Origin: Paenibacillus sp. XY044
GTDB lineage: Bacteria > Bacillota > Bacilli > Paenibacillales > Paenibacillaceae
Length of the DNA stretch: 64,000 nt
Reading direction: 5' to 3'
Assembly (NCBI RefSeq): GCF_002257645.1
Contig: NZ_NQMO01000004.1
Coordinates: forward strand, 310,001-374,000
Position 1 is the stretch's first letter, and each line of letters opens with the position of its first letter. A model generated the notes under the pieces. The model saw nothing but the letters and a program-made list of their open reading frames with translations, searched no databases and was not told the origin of the DNA. Position numbers and translations under genes: made by a program. This document shows, piece after piece, positions 17,584 through 26,448 of the stretch.

Positions 17584-19410
17584 ATGCTGCATAAGTCCGT
17601 GCTGAATACACGGCAAGCAAGGTGGCTGAACCGGTGCCGGGACGCGCTGCGGAATCCGCTGTACCTGATCGGGGCGGCGGCCCTTCTGTTTCTGGCGTAT
17701 ACCATCGTCTGGCCGGTTTTGAACCTGATCTGGTCGACGTTCGTTTGGAAAACCCAGGACGCCCGGCTAACGCCCGCGGCGGACCCGGGGCACCTGACGC
17801 TGTACCACTGGAGCCGCGTGTTGGCAAGCGATATGAGCTGGTCTCTCTTCTACAAGCCGGTGCTGAACGCGCTGTCGGTGGGGGTGACCGTCTCGGCGCT
17901 GTCCATGGTTTTCGGCTGCGGGCTGGCCTGGCTCGTGACGCGGACGGACGTTCCGCTCAAGAAGACGATTACGTTTCTGGCGATCATCCCGTACTTGCTG
18001 CCGTCATGGATGCTGTCCCAGGCGTGGCTGACCTTTTTCAAAAACGGCAAAATCGGCGGTACGCCCGGCATTCTGCAGTCGGTGCTGCATGTGGCGCCGC
18101 CGGACTGGCTGGCATACGGCTTCGTGCCGATCGTGCTGACCCTGTCGATCCACGATAGCGTGTACTTCTTTCTGCTCGTGGGCGCGGCGCTCAGCTCAAT
18201 GAACAGCCAGCTGGAAGAGGCGGCCGAAATGGCCGGCGCGGGGCGGATGCAGGTGCTGCGCCGGATCGTGTTTCCGCTGATGCTGCCGTCGGTGCTGTCG
18301 GGATTCATTTTGATCTTTACGAAGGCGGTCAGTTCCTACGGCGTGCCCGCGCTGCTCGGCACCCCGGTGAACTTCTACATGATATCGACGATGCTGTATT
18401 CCAGCATGCGGTCGCGGCTGACAACCGAGGCAAACGTGCTGTCGCTGACGCTGATGCTAATTACCGTGCTGGCGATCTATTTTAACCAGCGCCTGCTTGG
18501 CGGCCGGCGCAGCTACGTGACGGTGACGGGCAAGGGCAGCGCGGTGACGCATGTGCCGCTCGGCAAATGGCGGCTTCCGGCGGCGGTGGGGACGGCGGCC
18601 GGCATGGTGCTGGTTGCGGTCGTGCCTTTTATCGTGCTGCTGCTGCAGACGTTCCTGCTGAAGAACGGCTCGCTCAGCCCGAACAACTTCACGCTTCATT
18701 ACTGGGCGGGCGGCTCAGACCCGGGCATCAATACCGGTGAGAAGGGGGTGCTGCAGAACCCGATTTTCCTGCTCGCGCTGAAAAATTCGCTGATCATCGC
18801 CGGCATCGCCTCGGTTGCGGCCGCGGTCATCGGACTTCTGTTCGGTTATGCGGTCGCCCGCAGCAAAAACACGGTTATGGGCAAGCTGGTGGATCAGTTG
18901 TCGTTTTTCCCGTATTTTATCCCGGGCATCTCGCTCGCGGCGATTTATATTACGATGTTTGCGAAGCCGGTGCTGTTCATTCCGGCGCTGTACGGCACCA
19001 TTACGATCATTATTTTGATCACGGTGGTCAAGGAGCTGCCCTTTACCGTTAAGGCAGGCGGCGCCGCCATGATGCAGATCGGCCCGGAGCTCGAGGAAGC
19101 GGCCGTGCTTGGCGGTGCCTCCTGGTTCACGCGCTTTCGGCGCCTGCTGCTGCCGCTCAGCCGCAAGAGCCTGCTGTCCGCCTTTATCCTCGTGTTCATC
19201 GGAGCGATGAAGGAGATGGAGCTGATCATCATGCTCGTGACGCCGCGGACGGAGACGCTGACGACGCTCACCTTTTATTATGTGGAAAAAGGGTATGACC
19301 AGCTCACCAACGTCGTGCTGATGATCATAATCGCGATCGTCGTGGCGGTCTATGCGCTTGCGGTGAAGTTCGGCAAGGCCGATTTGACCAAAGGATTGGG
19401 AGGGCAATGA
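17584..19410 (+). CDS. ABC transporter permease, fused two-domain (FbpB/AfuB type)
   Basis: A 608-residue membrane protein made of two tandem BPD_transp_1 permease domains, each with about six helices. The EAA loops that dock the ATPase are EEAAEMAGAGRMQVLRRIVFP-like in the first half and EEAAVLGGASWFTRFRRLLLP-like in the second. This single-chain layout is typical of Fe3+/sugar-phosphate/2-aminoethylphosphonate importers. AGGAGGAAAA precedes the start, 33 bases after the binding-protein gene, and the stop directly abuts the start of the ATPase gene. Confidence 0.92.
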   Translation: MLHKSVLNTRQARWLNRCRDALRNPLYLIGAAALLFLAYTIVWPVLNLIWSTFVWKTQDARLTPAADPGHLTLYHWSRVLASDMSWSLFYKPVLNALSVGVTVSALSMVFGCGLAWLVTRTDVPLKKTITFLAIIPYLLPSWMLSQAWLTFFKNGKIGGTPGILQSVLHVAPPDWLAYGFVPIVLTLSIHDSVYFFLLVGAALSSMNSQLEEAAEMAGAGRMQVLRRIVFPLMLPSVLSGFILIFTKAVSSYGVPALLGTPVNFYMISTMLYSSMRSRLTTEANVLSLTLMLITVLAIYFNQRLLGGRRSYVTVTGKGSAVTHVPLGKWRLPAAVGTAAGMVLVAVVPFIVLLLQTFLLKNGSLSPNNFTLHYWAGGSDPGINTGEKGVLQNPIFLLALKNSLIIAGIASVAAAVIGLLFGYAVARSKNTVMGKLVDQLSFFPYFIPGISLAAIYITMFAKPVLFIPALYGTITIIILITVVKELPFTVKAGGAAMMQIGPELEEAAVLGGASWFTRFRRLLLPLSRKSLLSAFILVFIGAMKEMELIIMLVTPRTETLTTLTFYYVEKGYDQLTNVVLMIIIAIVVAVYALAVKFGKADLTKGLGGQ

Positions 19411-20559
19411 ATGAACGCGATTGAACTGCGGCAGATTCATGTGCATGTGCAGCAGAAGCATATTTTAAAAGGCATCGACCTGACCGTCGAGGAGGGGGAT
19501 TTCGTGACGCTGCTCGGCCCGTCGGGCTGCGGCAAGACGACCCTGCTCCGCACGATCGCCGGCCTGCAGAAACTGAACGAAGGAACGGTCGTCATCTCCG
19601 GGAACAAGGTGGCCGACGGCGGTCTGGCTTACCATTTGGATCCCGCCAAGCGGGGCGTGAGCCTGGTGTTTCAGAGCTATGCGCTGTGGCCGCATATGAC
19701 TGTTTTTGACAACGTAGCTTTTGGCCTGCAGGTGCGCAAACAACCGAAGGCCGAGATCCGCAAGAGCGTCATGGCGGCACTGGACAAAATGCGCATCCCC
19801 GAGCTGGCGGACCGGTATCCCGGCGAGCTGTCCGGCGGGCAGCAGCAGCGGGTGGCGATCGCCCGGGCGATCGTGACGTCCCCGTCGATCCTGCTGCTCG
19901 ACGAGCCGCTCTCGAACCTGGACGCCAAGCTGCGGACGGAGATGCGCGCCGAGCTGAAGCGGCTGCACCGCGAGCTGGGCACGACGATCGTCTACGTGAC
20001 GCATGACCAGCATGAGGCGATCACGCTGTCGACGAAGGTCGCGGTATTTTTTGGCGGCGAGCTGGTGCAGGCGGATACGCCGCGTGAGCTGTACCGCCAC
20101 CCGCGAACGCTGCAGGTGGCGGATTTCATGGGCAGCTCGGACCATCCGCTGAACCGGGTGGAGGGCGTGTGCCGCACAAGCGAAGGCGAATGCACCGTCA
20201 GCACGGCGCTCGGGAGCTTCCGGCTGGCGGGAATGGGCGGCGGAGCGGGTGAAGCGGGAGCGGTCATCCTGACCCTGAGGCCGGAAGACGTCGTGCTGCA
20301 CGAGACCCGCACCGCCGGTTCCATCCCGGTGAAGGTGGAGGACGTGCTGCCCGCCGGAGGCGAGACGCTGGTGAGGGTGGCCTTCGGCCAGGAAAAGCTG
20401 GGCGCGCGGGTCATCGGCGACCCGGATTACGCGCCGGGCCGCATGCTGCACGCGTCCTTCCGCGAAGAACGCATCAACCTGTACGACCGGGAGACGGGCA
20501 GACGCCTGGAGACCGGCGTGACGACCATTACACCCATATTGGAGGAAATACACCGATGA
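19411..20559 (+). CDS. ABC transporter ATP-binding protein (FbpC/AfuC type, with TOBE domain)
   Basis: A 382-residue ATPase: Walker A GPSGCGKTT, Q loop FQSYALWPHMTV, signature LSGGQQQRVAIARA, Walker B ILLLDEPLSNLDAK and switch His in YVTHDQHEA. A C-terminal TOBE-like regulatory region follows (about 250-370). It powers the adjacent single-chain permease. It starts immediately after the permease stop and overlaps the PHP gene by 4 bases. It is the only ABC ATPase in the window and belongs to the Fbp/MalK superfamily, so it could in principle serve other CUT-type permeases, but genetic linkage argues for its own operon. Confidence 0.93.
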   Translation: MNAIELRQIHVHVQQKHILKGIDLTVEEGDFVTLLGPSGCGKTTLLRTIAGLQKLNEGTVVISGNKVADGGLAYHLDPAKRGVSLVFQSYALWPHMTVFDNVAFGLQVRKQPKAEIRKSVMAALDKMRIPELADRYPGELSGGQQQRVAIARAIVTSPSILLLDEPLSNLDAKLRTEMRAELKRLHRELGTTIVYVTHDQHEAITLSTKVAVFFGGELVQADTPRELYRHPRTLQVADFMGSSDHPLNRVEGVCRTSEGECTVSTALGSFRLAGMGGGAGEAGAVILTLRPEDVVLHETRTAGSIPVKVEDVLPAGGETLVRVAFGQEKLGARVIGDPDYAPGRMLHASFREERINLYDRETGRRLETGVTTITPILEEIHR

Positions 20560-21320
20560 ATATTGACTTTCACTTTCATGTTAAATTGTCCAAGAAAACC
20601 GATTTCTCCATGGACCACTTCAACGAGATGCTGGATGAAGCCATCGATCAGGGCTTGCAGGCGATCACGCTGACCGAGCATTTTAATACGCGCCGCTTCG
20701 CCGAGGTCTACGGAACGCTCGACCGGATGCTGCCTTGCAACAACCACTACTACGACCGCGACGGGTTTAAAATATTCACGGGCATGGAAGTAGACGTAGC
20801 CGAGGGCGGGCATATTCTCGTCTCCGGGCCCAAGGATTCCCTGCTCGAAATCCGCGATCTGCTGGAGCCGCATACGGCGGCCGGTTCGTTCATCGGGCTT
20901 GCCGAGCTGTTCGAGCTGTGCGAGCCGCGGGGCATGATGGTGATCGGCGGCCACCCATTCCGGGAATCCAACCATCTGTGCCATGTGGACCGGGAGCTGC
21001 TGCGCCGGTTTGACGCGTTCGACCTGAACGGCAAAGACCTGCACGAGATCGGCATCCAGGAGAATATCGCCCTGGTGCTGCCGCTCGGCGCGGAGCTTGG
21101 CGTGCCGGTCGTGGCAGGCAGCGACGCCCACCAAATGTTCCAGGTCGGCTGTGTGTACAACGCGCTGCCGGGCGATTACGAAACCGTCGCCGAGTTGAAG
21201 GAGGCCATCCGGGCGGGGGCTTGCAAACGGGTTATTTCCCCGAGCCTGCATTTGCAGGTGAGAGCGGCAGGCGCGGTGAAGAAGCTGCTGAAGAAGAAAG
21301 TCGAAGTAGAAGCTATGTAA
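20556..21320 (+). CDS. PHP domain metal-dependent phosphoesterase
   Basis: A 254-residue PHP-superfamily hydrolase. Metal-ligand motifs are visible in order: DFHFHVK at the N-terminus, LTEHFNT near residue 40, GMEVDVAEGGHILV near 70, GGHPFRES near 130 and the closing GSDAHQ near 190. PHP enzymes remove phosphate from small phosphorylated compounds such as histidinol phosphate or nucleotides. Co-transcription with an Afu-like importer (ATGA overlap with the ATPase) suggests that it dephosphorylates the imported substrate in the cytoplasm. The substrate is inferred, not shown. Confidence 0.85.
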   Translation: MNIDFHFHVKLSKKTDFSMDHFNEMLDEAIDQGLQAITLTEHFNTRRFAEVYGTLDRMLPCNNHYYDRDGFKIFTGMEVDVAEGGHILVSGPKDSLLEIRDLLEPHTAAGSFIGLAELFELCEPRGMMVIGGHPFRESNHLCHVDRELLRRFDAFDLNGKDLHEIGIQENIALVLPLGAELGVPVVAGSDAHQMFQVGCVYNALPGDYETVAELKEAIRAGACKRVISPSLHLQVRAAGAVKKLLKKKVEVEAM

Positions 21321-21385
21321 CGGTTCATCCCATAAATCGTTAAGGTTGTTGATCATTCATCACGCTATAGAGAGGTGGCAAGACC

Positions 21386-22219
21386 ATGAATCTGGCGCTG
21401 GAAGGCCATAAGCTGTCCCGCGGACACCAGCGGATCGCGGATTATATCAGCAAGCATATGGAAGACATCCCGTTTATGGTGGAGGAGGATATCGCGGCCG
21501 CCTGCCAGGTGAGCACATCGACGGTGTCGCGGTTCTGGTCCGAGGTGGGGTGCAGGAACCTGAAGGAATTCAAGCAGAAGGTGAAGGACGAAATGCTGCT
21601 GTCCCCTTCGCAGAAACTGCAGTCGGCGTTTTCAAAAATGAACGAGAACGACGCGGCACAAAGCCTCTTGGTCGGCGCGGATTATTTGCAGCAGACGGCC
21701 GACCGGCTCAGCCAGGAGGCGTTTGACCGGGCGGCGTCGCTGCTGCGTGAAGCGGGGACCGTGTACATCTACGGGCCCGGCTCCGCGGAGAGCCTGGCGG
21801 CACTGACCGATTTCCGGCTGACGCGGTTCGGCATGCGGGTCAAGCGGCTCGACCGGGGCGGGCATGAGCTGTTTAACCTGCTGGTGCATGTGCAGCCGCA
21901 GGATGTCATCGTCATCTTCGGCTTCGTGTCCGAGTCGCCGGAGCTGTCGGTGCTGCTGGATCACGCCAAGGTCAAGGGCTACCGTACGCTGCTTGTCACC
22001 GATCTTGCGGTGAGCGGCATGCTGGAGAAGGCCGATGCGGCCCTGTACACCGCACGCGGCCAGCTGTGGGAGTTCCACTCCATGGTGGCGCCGGTGGCCT
22101 TGCTCGAGACGCTGATCGTGGCGGTCGGCAAGCAGATGGAGGAGCGGGCGGTTGCAGGAAGCGAGGAGCTGCACGAGCTGCGGCGCAGATATCAGAAGGT
22201 GCTGCCAAAGCGGGTCTAG
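21386..22219 (+). CDS. MurR/RpiR family transcriptional regulator
   Basis: A 277-residue regulator: N-terminal HTH_6 (LSRGHQRIADYISKHMEDIPFM and VSTSTVSRFWSEVG) and C-terminal SIS domain (about 110-240), which binds phosphorylated sugars, with YIYGPGSAESLAALTDFRL. It probably represses or activates the importer operon in response to a sugar phosphate. GAGAGGTGG lies upstream of the start, 65 bases after the PHP gene. Its stop codon lies inside the loop of the terminator hairpin. Confidence 0.9.
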   Translation: MNLALEGHKLSRGHQRIADYISKHMEDIPFMVEEDIAAACQVSTSTVSRFWSEVGCRNLKEFKQKVKDEMLLSPSQKLQSAFSKMNENDAAQSLLVGADYLQQTADRLSQEAFDRAASLLREAGTVYIYGPGSAESLAALTDFRLTRFGMRVKRLDRGGHELFNLLVHVQPQDVIVIFGFVSESPELSVLLDHAKVKGYRTLLVTDLAVSGMLEKADAALYTARGQLWEFHSMVAPVALLETLIVAVGKQMEERAVAGSEELHELRRRYQKVLPKRV

Positions 22220-22240
22220 AGCCGCTTGGCAGCTTTTTTC
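22201..22240 (+). terminator. Intrinsic terminator overlapping the RpiR stop codon
   Basis: GCTGCCAAAGCGG / CCGCTTGGCAGC arms followed by six T. The upstream arm is the coding end of the RpiR gene and the TAG stop lies in the loop. Confidence 0.85.
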
Positions 22241-22421
22241 GTGTGGTTTAAGGATATGATTCGTGTGTGGAAGAGGCGGCCGATTCCGTTCGGTCGCCTT
22301 TATTTTGTTTAACTGTATGATTTGAAAATGGTTAACTTAGTTCTTTTTATATAAATGGGTTACACGGAATGAAAGGAGTTCATTATGATATAATAGGGAT
22401 ATTAAGCGTTCGGAGGCCATC

Positions 22422-23063
22422 ATGAAAAAGATTGAGAACAAAAATCTATTCCTTGAGAAGATCAAGCCTGTGTTGAGAAAGAGCAAGTTCAGCACGATCA
22501 ATATGGACGATATGGCCCGTCACATGGATATCAGCAAAGTGACGCTGTACAAGTACTTTTCATGCAAAGACGAAATCATCGAAATGTTTGTGGATCACTG
22601 CATCGTATTTCTGCAAAATGCGGACGTCCAATTGCAAAATGAGGAGCTCTCATGGGGCAAGAGGTTCCACATGCTATACATCCAATCTTTGCAATGTGTG
22701 CTGTATATGCCCGATATCCTGCTGGAGGATCTCAAGGGGGTATACCCCGTTCTATACGACAGGCTGGGCACAGCAGACATGGAGCGCCACCGGAATCTGC
22801 GCCGGTTTTATGAGGCCGGTATAGAGAAAAAGGTCTTTCATCCGATTAATTCAACCTTATCCGTCGTTCAAGACGATCTCATGCTCCGCCATATTGTAGA
22901 GCCTTTGTTCGCCGTAAGGCATGACTTCTCGCTGAGGCAGGCGCTGTTTGAATTTTATAAGATGAAGAAATACCAGCTGTTTGTCCCAGAAAGGCTGGAT
23001 TCCGCAGATGATGCTGAGATGGAAGAGCTGCTTCTGCAGACGATCCAAAAAATTTCGTATTAA
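22422..23063 (+). CDS. TetR/AcrR family transcriptional regulator
   Basis: A 213-residue regulator with an N-terminal TetR HTH: FSTINMDDMARHMDISKVTLYKYFSCKDEII. The C-terminal ligand domain (about 65-205) is all-helical and not assignable to a known ligand. CGGAGG precedes the start and a TATAAT box lies at 22389-22394 without a clear -35 partner. It stands alone between the RpiR terminator and its own terminator, so its target is not obvious; the SpoVB-like flippase downstream is a possibility. Confidence 0.88.
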   Translation: MKKIENKNLFLEKIKPVLRKSKFSTINMDDMARHMDISKVTLYKYFSCKDEIIEMFVDHCIVFLQNADVQLQNEELSWGKRFHMLYIQSLQCVLYMPDILLEDLKGVYPVLYDRLGTADMERHRNLRRFYEAGIEKKVFHPINSTLSVVQDDLMLRHIVEPLFAVRHDFSLRQALFEFYKMKKYQLFVPERLDSADDAEMEELLLQTIQKISY

Positions 23064-23084
23064 AAAGCCGTATTGAACAAGACG

Positions 23085-23118
23085 AAAAATCCGTCCCCTT
23101 TGTGGTGACGGATTTTTT
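23085..23118. terminator. Bidirectional intrinsic terminator
   Basis: AAAAATCCGTC / GACGGATTTTTTT with a 16-base interior lies between the convergent TetR (+) and small membrane protein (-) genes. Confidence 0.8.
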
Positions 23119-23164
23119 TGATATTTGGCGGATGGGACAATACAATCCATTCTCTTCGTTATGG

Positions 23165-23353
23165 TTACTCTTTGCCTTGAGTTTGTTCAAACCACCAAAG
23201 TCCAAGCTCATAAGCCAGCCAACTTAGCAATATCACTGACAGGATGATGACCTGGGTTTCCACTGATTCAGCGAGCCGATACAATACGATGGCGACAAGG
23301 AGCATGCCGATTCCCATCGTCAGCCCTTTAGGTTTCTTGTGACAAATCATCAT
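23165..23353 (-). CDS. Small hypothetical membrane protein
   Basis: A 62-residue protein with two hydrophobic segments (about residues 13-27 and 33-52) connected by a short acidic turn, a basic N-terminus (CHKKPKG) and a charged C-terminus (EQTQGKE). AGGAGAAGG lies about seven bases before the two adjacent ATG codons. No family was recognised. It is convergent with the TetR gene and shares its terminator. Confidence 0.65.
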   Translation of the reverse strand: MMICHKKPKGLTMGIGMLLVAIVLYRLAESVETQVIILSVILLSWLAYELGLWWFEQTQGKE

Positions 23354-23660
23354 TATCCTTCTCCTGTTCGCAGCTGTTTTTTTAACGGATGACTGCTTTT
23401 TCCCTGCCTGCGGCCATTTTCCCTAAAAGCAAATTTGTTTTCTTTCATTCCGGCTTCTTGCTTGCACGGTTATTTCCAAGTATAAAGCAAGACGAATACT
23501 AGGTAAACTGATTTATAATAATTTAGTTAATCAAATATTACGTAGTAAGAAATTGTGTGTTGTCCAAACCTTTACGCCATGTTTGTCTGCATGTATTGCC
23601 CCTTGTCCGAATACGCTTATAAAAGAGAGATCAGGACAAACAGTGGGTGGGATGTGACCA
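23354..23660. other. 307-base AT-rich gap upstream of the flippase gene
   Basis: No gene was seen. It holds the ribosome-binding site of the small membrane protein at its left end and a TATAAT box at 23514-23519 that may belong to the flippase promoter; no good -35 box is at the right distance. Confidence 0.5.
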
Positions 23661-25217
23661 ATGGGATTAAACAAGCAAAGCTTTATCCGTGGAACGTTCG
23701 TTTTGACCCTGTCGTCCTTTTTTACCAAAGGGCTTGGGTTTGTGAACGGCATTGTGCTGGCGCGTTTTCTGGGAGCGGAAGGGGTAGGGCTCTTGATGAT
23801 CGCCCATCCGCTGCTTCCGCTGTTTATTACGATGACCGAGCTCGGGCTGCCTATTGCGATTTCGAAGCTGGTGTCCGAGGCGGAAGTCAAAGGGGACGAG
23901 GCGAGGATTAAACGGATTCTCGCCGTCTCGTTGTCGGTGACGGGGACGCTCAGCGTCGTGCTGACGCTGGCCGCTCTGTTCGGCTCGAAGTGGATCGCTT
24001 CGATCGTGCTGGCCGACCAGCGCGCATATTATGCGATGGTGGCGATTACGCCGATCATCCCGATTATCGCCATGTCCGCGGTGCTGAAGGGCTATTTCCG
24101 CGGCCGGCAGAACATGAACCCGCTCGCCTTATCCGACGTTCTGGAAAATGTGGCGCAGATCATCGTCATCATCGGCGTCGTCAACATGCTGCTGCCTTAC
24201 GGCATCGCCTATGCCGCAGCGGGGGCCATGGGGGCTTCGGTGATCGGTGAAGCCGTCGGCCTGCTCTATTTGTTCTCCGTGTTCAAATGGGCGAACCGCG
24301 GGAAACCGAAGGAACAGCGGCGGTTTGCCCCAAGCGTACCGCTCAGGGGGGACCGCACGCTGCGGGACCTGCTGCGCATCGGCCTGCCGATGACCGGCAG
24401 CGGCTTTATCCATTCCATCTATCATGCGTTTCTGCCGCTCGTCATTACGAAGAGCCTCGTTCTGGCCGGTGTCGGTGTGGAGATGGCCACGAAGCAGTTC
24501 GGTATGCTTGCGGGGTACGCCATTCCGCTGCTGTTCCTCCCGGGCTTCTTCACCCAGTCGCTGTCGACGGCGCTGATCCCGGCGATCAGCGAGGCCAGCG
24601 CGGAGAGCGACACCCGGCTCATGCACAGCCGCATGGACATGGCGATGCGCACGGGGCTTCTGGTCGGCGTGCCCTGCACCGTCATCCTGTACATGTGGGC
24701 GGTACCGCTGACGACCGTCGTGTACCATTCGCCGGAAGCGGGCGTGCTGCTGCAGCTGCTGGCACCGCTCTTTTTCCTTCACTATTTCGAAGCGCCGCTG
24801 AAGGCGATTTTGCTGGGACTTGGCAAAGCGTCCACCGTGATGTGGAACCATATCATGACCAACATTTTCGAAGTCAGCCTGATCTTCGTACTCGGTTCGA
24901 ACCTGGGGATCCGCGGCGTTGCGCTCGCATTCGGACTCGGCATCCTGATGCTGACCGTGCTCAATTTCTATGCGGTGGCGGGCTCGATCGGTTTTTATTT
25001 TGACTTCCGCATCGTAATCAAGGCGGGCATCGGAGGGGTCATCATGACGGTGACGGGGCTGGCTGCGCATCGTTTCCTGGAGCAGCATTTTCAGCTGGGG
25101 GCGACGGCAGTGCTGCTTGGGGCCATTCTTGTATCGCTGCTCGTGTATGCCGTCACCCTGCAGGCGACCCGGGCTTTACGCAGCCGGCCGAAGGCGCCGA
25201 CGATTCCGGTGTCCTAA
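23661..25217 (+). CDS. SpoVB/MurJ-like polysaccharide flippase (MOP superfamily)
   Basis: A 518-residue polytopic protein with about 14 membrane helices. The N-terminus (SFIRGTFVLTLSSFFTKGLGF, ARFLGAEGVGLLMIAHPL) matches the SpoVB/YkvU group of the MOP flippase superfamily, which move lipid-linked oligosaccharides or peptidoglycan precursors across the membrane, often during spore cortex formation. Typical MOP features such as LKGYFRGRQNMNPLALSDVLENV are present. It is preceded by GGGTGGGATGTG and stands alone. Assignment to cortex synthesis rather than another glycan is uncertain. Confidence 0.88.
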   Translation: MGLNKQSFIRGTFVLTLSSFFTKGLGFVNGIVLARFLGAEGVGLLMIAHPLLPLFITMTELGLPIAISKLVSEAEVKGDEARIKRILAVSLSVTGTLSVVLTLAALFGSKWIASIVLADQRAYYAMVAITPIIPIIAMSAVLKGYFRGRQNMNPLALSDVLENVAQIIVIIGVVNMLLPYGIAYAAAGAMGASVIGEAVGLLYLFSVFKWANRGKPKEQRRFAPSVPLRGDRTLRDLLRIGLPMTGSGFIHSIYHAFLPLVITKSLVLAGVGVEMATKQFGMLAGYAIPLLFLPGFFTQSLSTALIPAISEASAESDTRLMHSRMDMAMRTGLLVGVPCTVILYMWAVPLTTVVYHSPEAGVLLQLLAPLFFLHYFEAPLKAILLGLGKASTVMWNHIMTNIFEVSLIFVLGSNLGIRGVALAFGLGILMLTVLNFYAVAGSIGFYFDFRIVIKAGIGGVIMTVTGLAAHRFLEQHFQLGATAVLLGAILVSLLVYAVTLQATRALRSRPKAPTIPVS

Positions 25218-25438
25218 GAGGCTAAGTCTCCCCTTTACAGAAGGGGAATCGTGTACTCGCATATGCATCTTTCAATAGGATCAAATGAACCGATTTCTCG
25301 TGCTCATCTGACCGATTGAAAGGTGCATTTTTTATAATGTGATATATTGGAATCGATAGGCGGCATTATTGACGGGGCGTGAAGGACTTCATAGAATGAA
25401 AAGGAGAAAGAAGCATCGAGGGAAAGAGGATGTAAACC

Positions 25439-26272
25439 TTGGGAAACCGTGAAAAGAGTTTTGTGGTCAGTATGGAGCGCTTTAAACCTCACACTTTTCA
25501 AGCAGGGCAAGGTGAGGGCCTCTTCATGTCGCATTCCCATGAGTATGATGAATTAACGCTTATTTTGGAAGGGGATGGATACTACAGCTCTTCCGAACAG
25601 AATATCAAGGTGGCTTCCGGCGACCTGATCCTTATCCCTTCCGGGCTTCATCATGGCTTCGTGTGTACGAAACCGTGGAAAGGCGTTTCCGTTCATTTCC
25701 TTCATGATCAGCTTCCGGTCCACTGCCAATACCTCTTTCATGAAGCGGAGAGTGAATCGCAGCGGATCCGAAGCAGCCATCTCCACGCTGACGATGCGCG
25801 CTGGGTGGAAATTTGTTTTTATCAGTTGGAGAAAGAATGGAACGCCGAAAGGAAAACGATCGACACCCACAACATCATGAGGATTGCCTTTGAGACGGCA
25901 CTGCTGGTATTCCAGCGTAATAGAGAATCGGCGGTCCTTACAGCAGATGTCCATCATGGGGTCATAGAAAAAGTGTTAAAAGAAATTCACAGCAGCTATC
26001 ATACTCGAATAACAGTCAATGAACTGGCAGCGCGCCATTTTCTTTCCGAAAGCAACCTTCGGAAGAAATTTACGGAATCGATCGGTGTCTCGCCGAAGCA
26101 ATATATCATCCACCTTCGATTGATGGAGGCCAAACGGCTGTTACAGCAATCGAACAAGGCGATCGATTCGATCGCCTCAGAGGTCGGCTTTACCTCATCC
26201 AGCCGGTTTTATGAATTCTTTATCAAATCGACGGGAGTTACCCCATTTGAATGGCGTAAGCAGAGTCAATGA
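25439..26272 (+). CDS. AraC family transcriptional regulator with cupin sensor domain
   Basis: A 277-residue regulator: N-terminal cupin (about 20-100: SHSHEYDELTLILEGDGYY, LILIPSGLHHGF) and two C-terminal HTH motifs (about 180-275: ITVNELAARHFLSESNLRKKF and SIASEVGFTSSSRFYEFF). The cupin normally binds a sugar such as arabinose and switches transcription. The likely start is TTG 25439, with AAAGAGG eight to nine bases upstream; ATG at 25472 would cut the start of the sensor domain. The GH43 gene 176 bases downstream is the probable target, which suggests control by an arabinose- or xylose-type ligand. Confidence 0.9.
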   Translation: MGNREKSFVVSMERFKPHTFQAGQGEGLFMSHSHEYDELTLILEGDGYYSSSEQNIKVASGDLILIPSGLHHGFVCTKPWKGVSVHFLHDQLPVHCQYLFHEAESESQRIRSSHLHADDARWVEICFYQLEKEWNAERKTIDTHNIMRIAFETALLVFQRNRESAVLTADVHHGVIEKVLKEIHSSYHTRITVNELAARHFLSESNLRKKFTESIGVSPKQYIIHLRLMEAKRLLQQSNKAIDSIASEVGFTSSSRFYEFFIKSTGVTPFEWRKQSQ

Positions 26273-26285
26273 ATAGAATGATGAC

Positions 26286-26318
26286 GAGAGGACCGTTCAG
26301 CAGGACGGTTCTCTTTTT
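26286..26318 (+). terminator. Intrinsic terminator after the AraC regulator
   Basis: GAGAGGACCGT / ACGGTTCTC arms followed by six T. It separates the regulator transcript from the GH43 gene. Confidence 0.75.
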
Positions 26319-26363
26319 TCGTCCGTCGAAACCGATTTGGTAATTCCTTTTTTTGCGTGGATA

Positions 26364-26409
26364 GTAAACCGTTTTCACAATTGTTAGTTCCAGGATTGTA
26401 CCGGATAAT
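26364..26409 (+). promoter_or_regulatory. Promoter of the cytoplasmic GH43 gene with a cre-like site
   Basis: TTGTTA (26381-26386) and GATAAT (26404-26409) are 17 bp apart. Just upstream, GTAAACCGTTTTCA (26364-26377) matches the CcpA cre consensus TGWNANCGNTNWCA except for the first two bases, which suggests catabolite control. Confidence 0.45.
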
Positions 26410-26448
26410 AGGTATGACTGGCTCTGTTCAGGGAAAAGGAGTGAGAAG

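Noticed and set aside
19465..20553. 362-residue minus-strand open frame opposite the ABC ATPase
   Set aside because: Antisense shadow of a gene with all ABC motifs; product is Arg/Gln/His-rich without recognisable features.
16252..20559. Annotation of the Fbp/Afu operon as a ferric iron importer
   Set aside because: No iron-binding Tyr pair was evident in the binding protein, and the PHP and RpiR partners fit a phosphorylated substrate better; kept as an open alternative only.
24129..25088. 319-residue minus-strand open frame opposite the flippase
   Set aside because: Composition is Arg/His/Asp-rich, as expected from antisense to a membrane protein; no domain.
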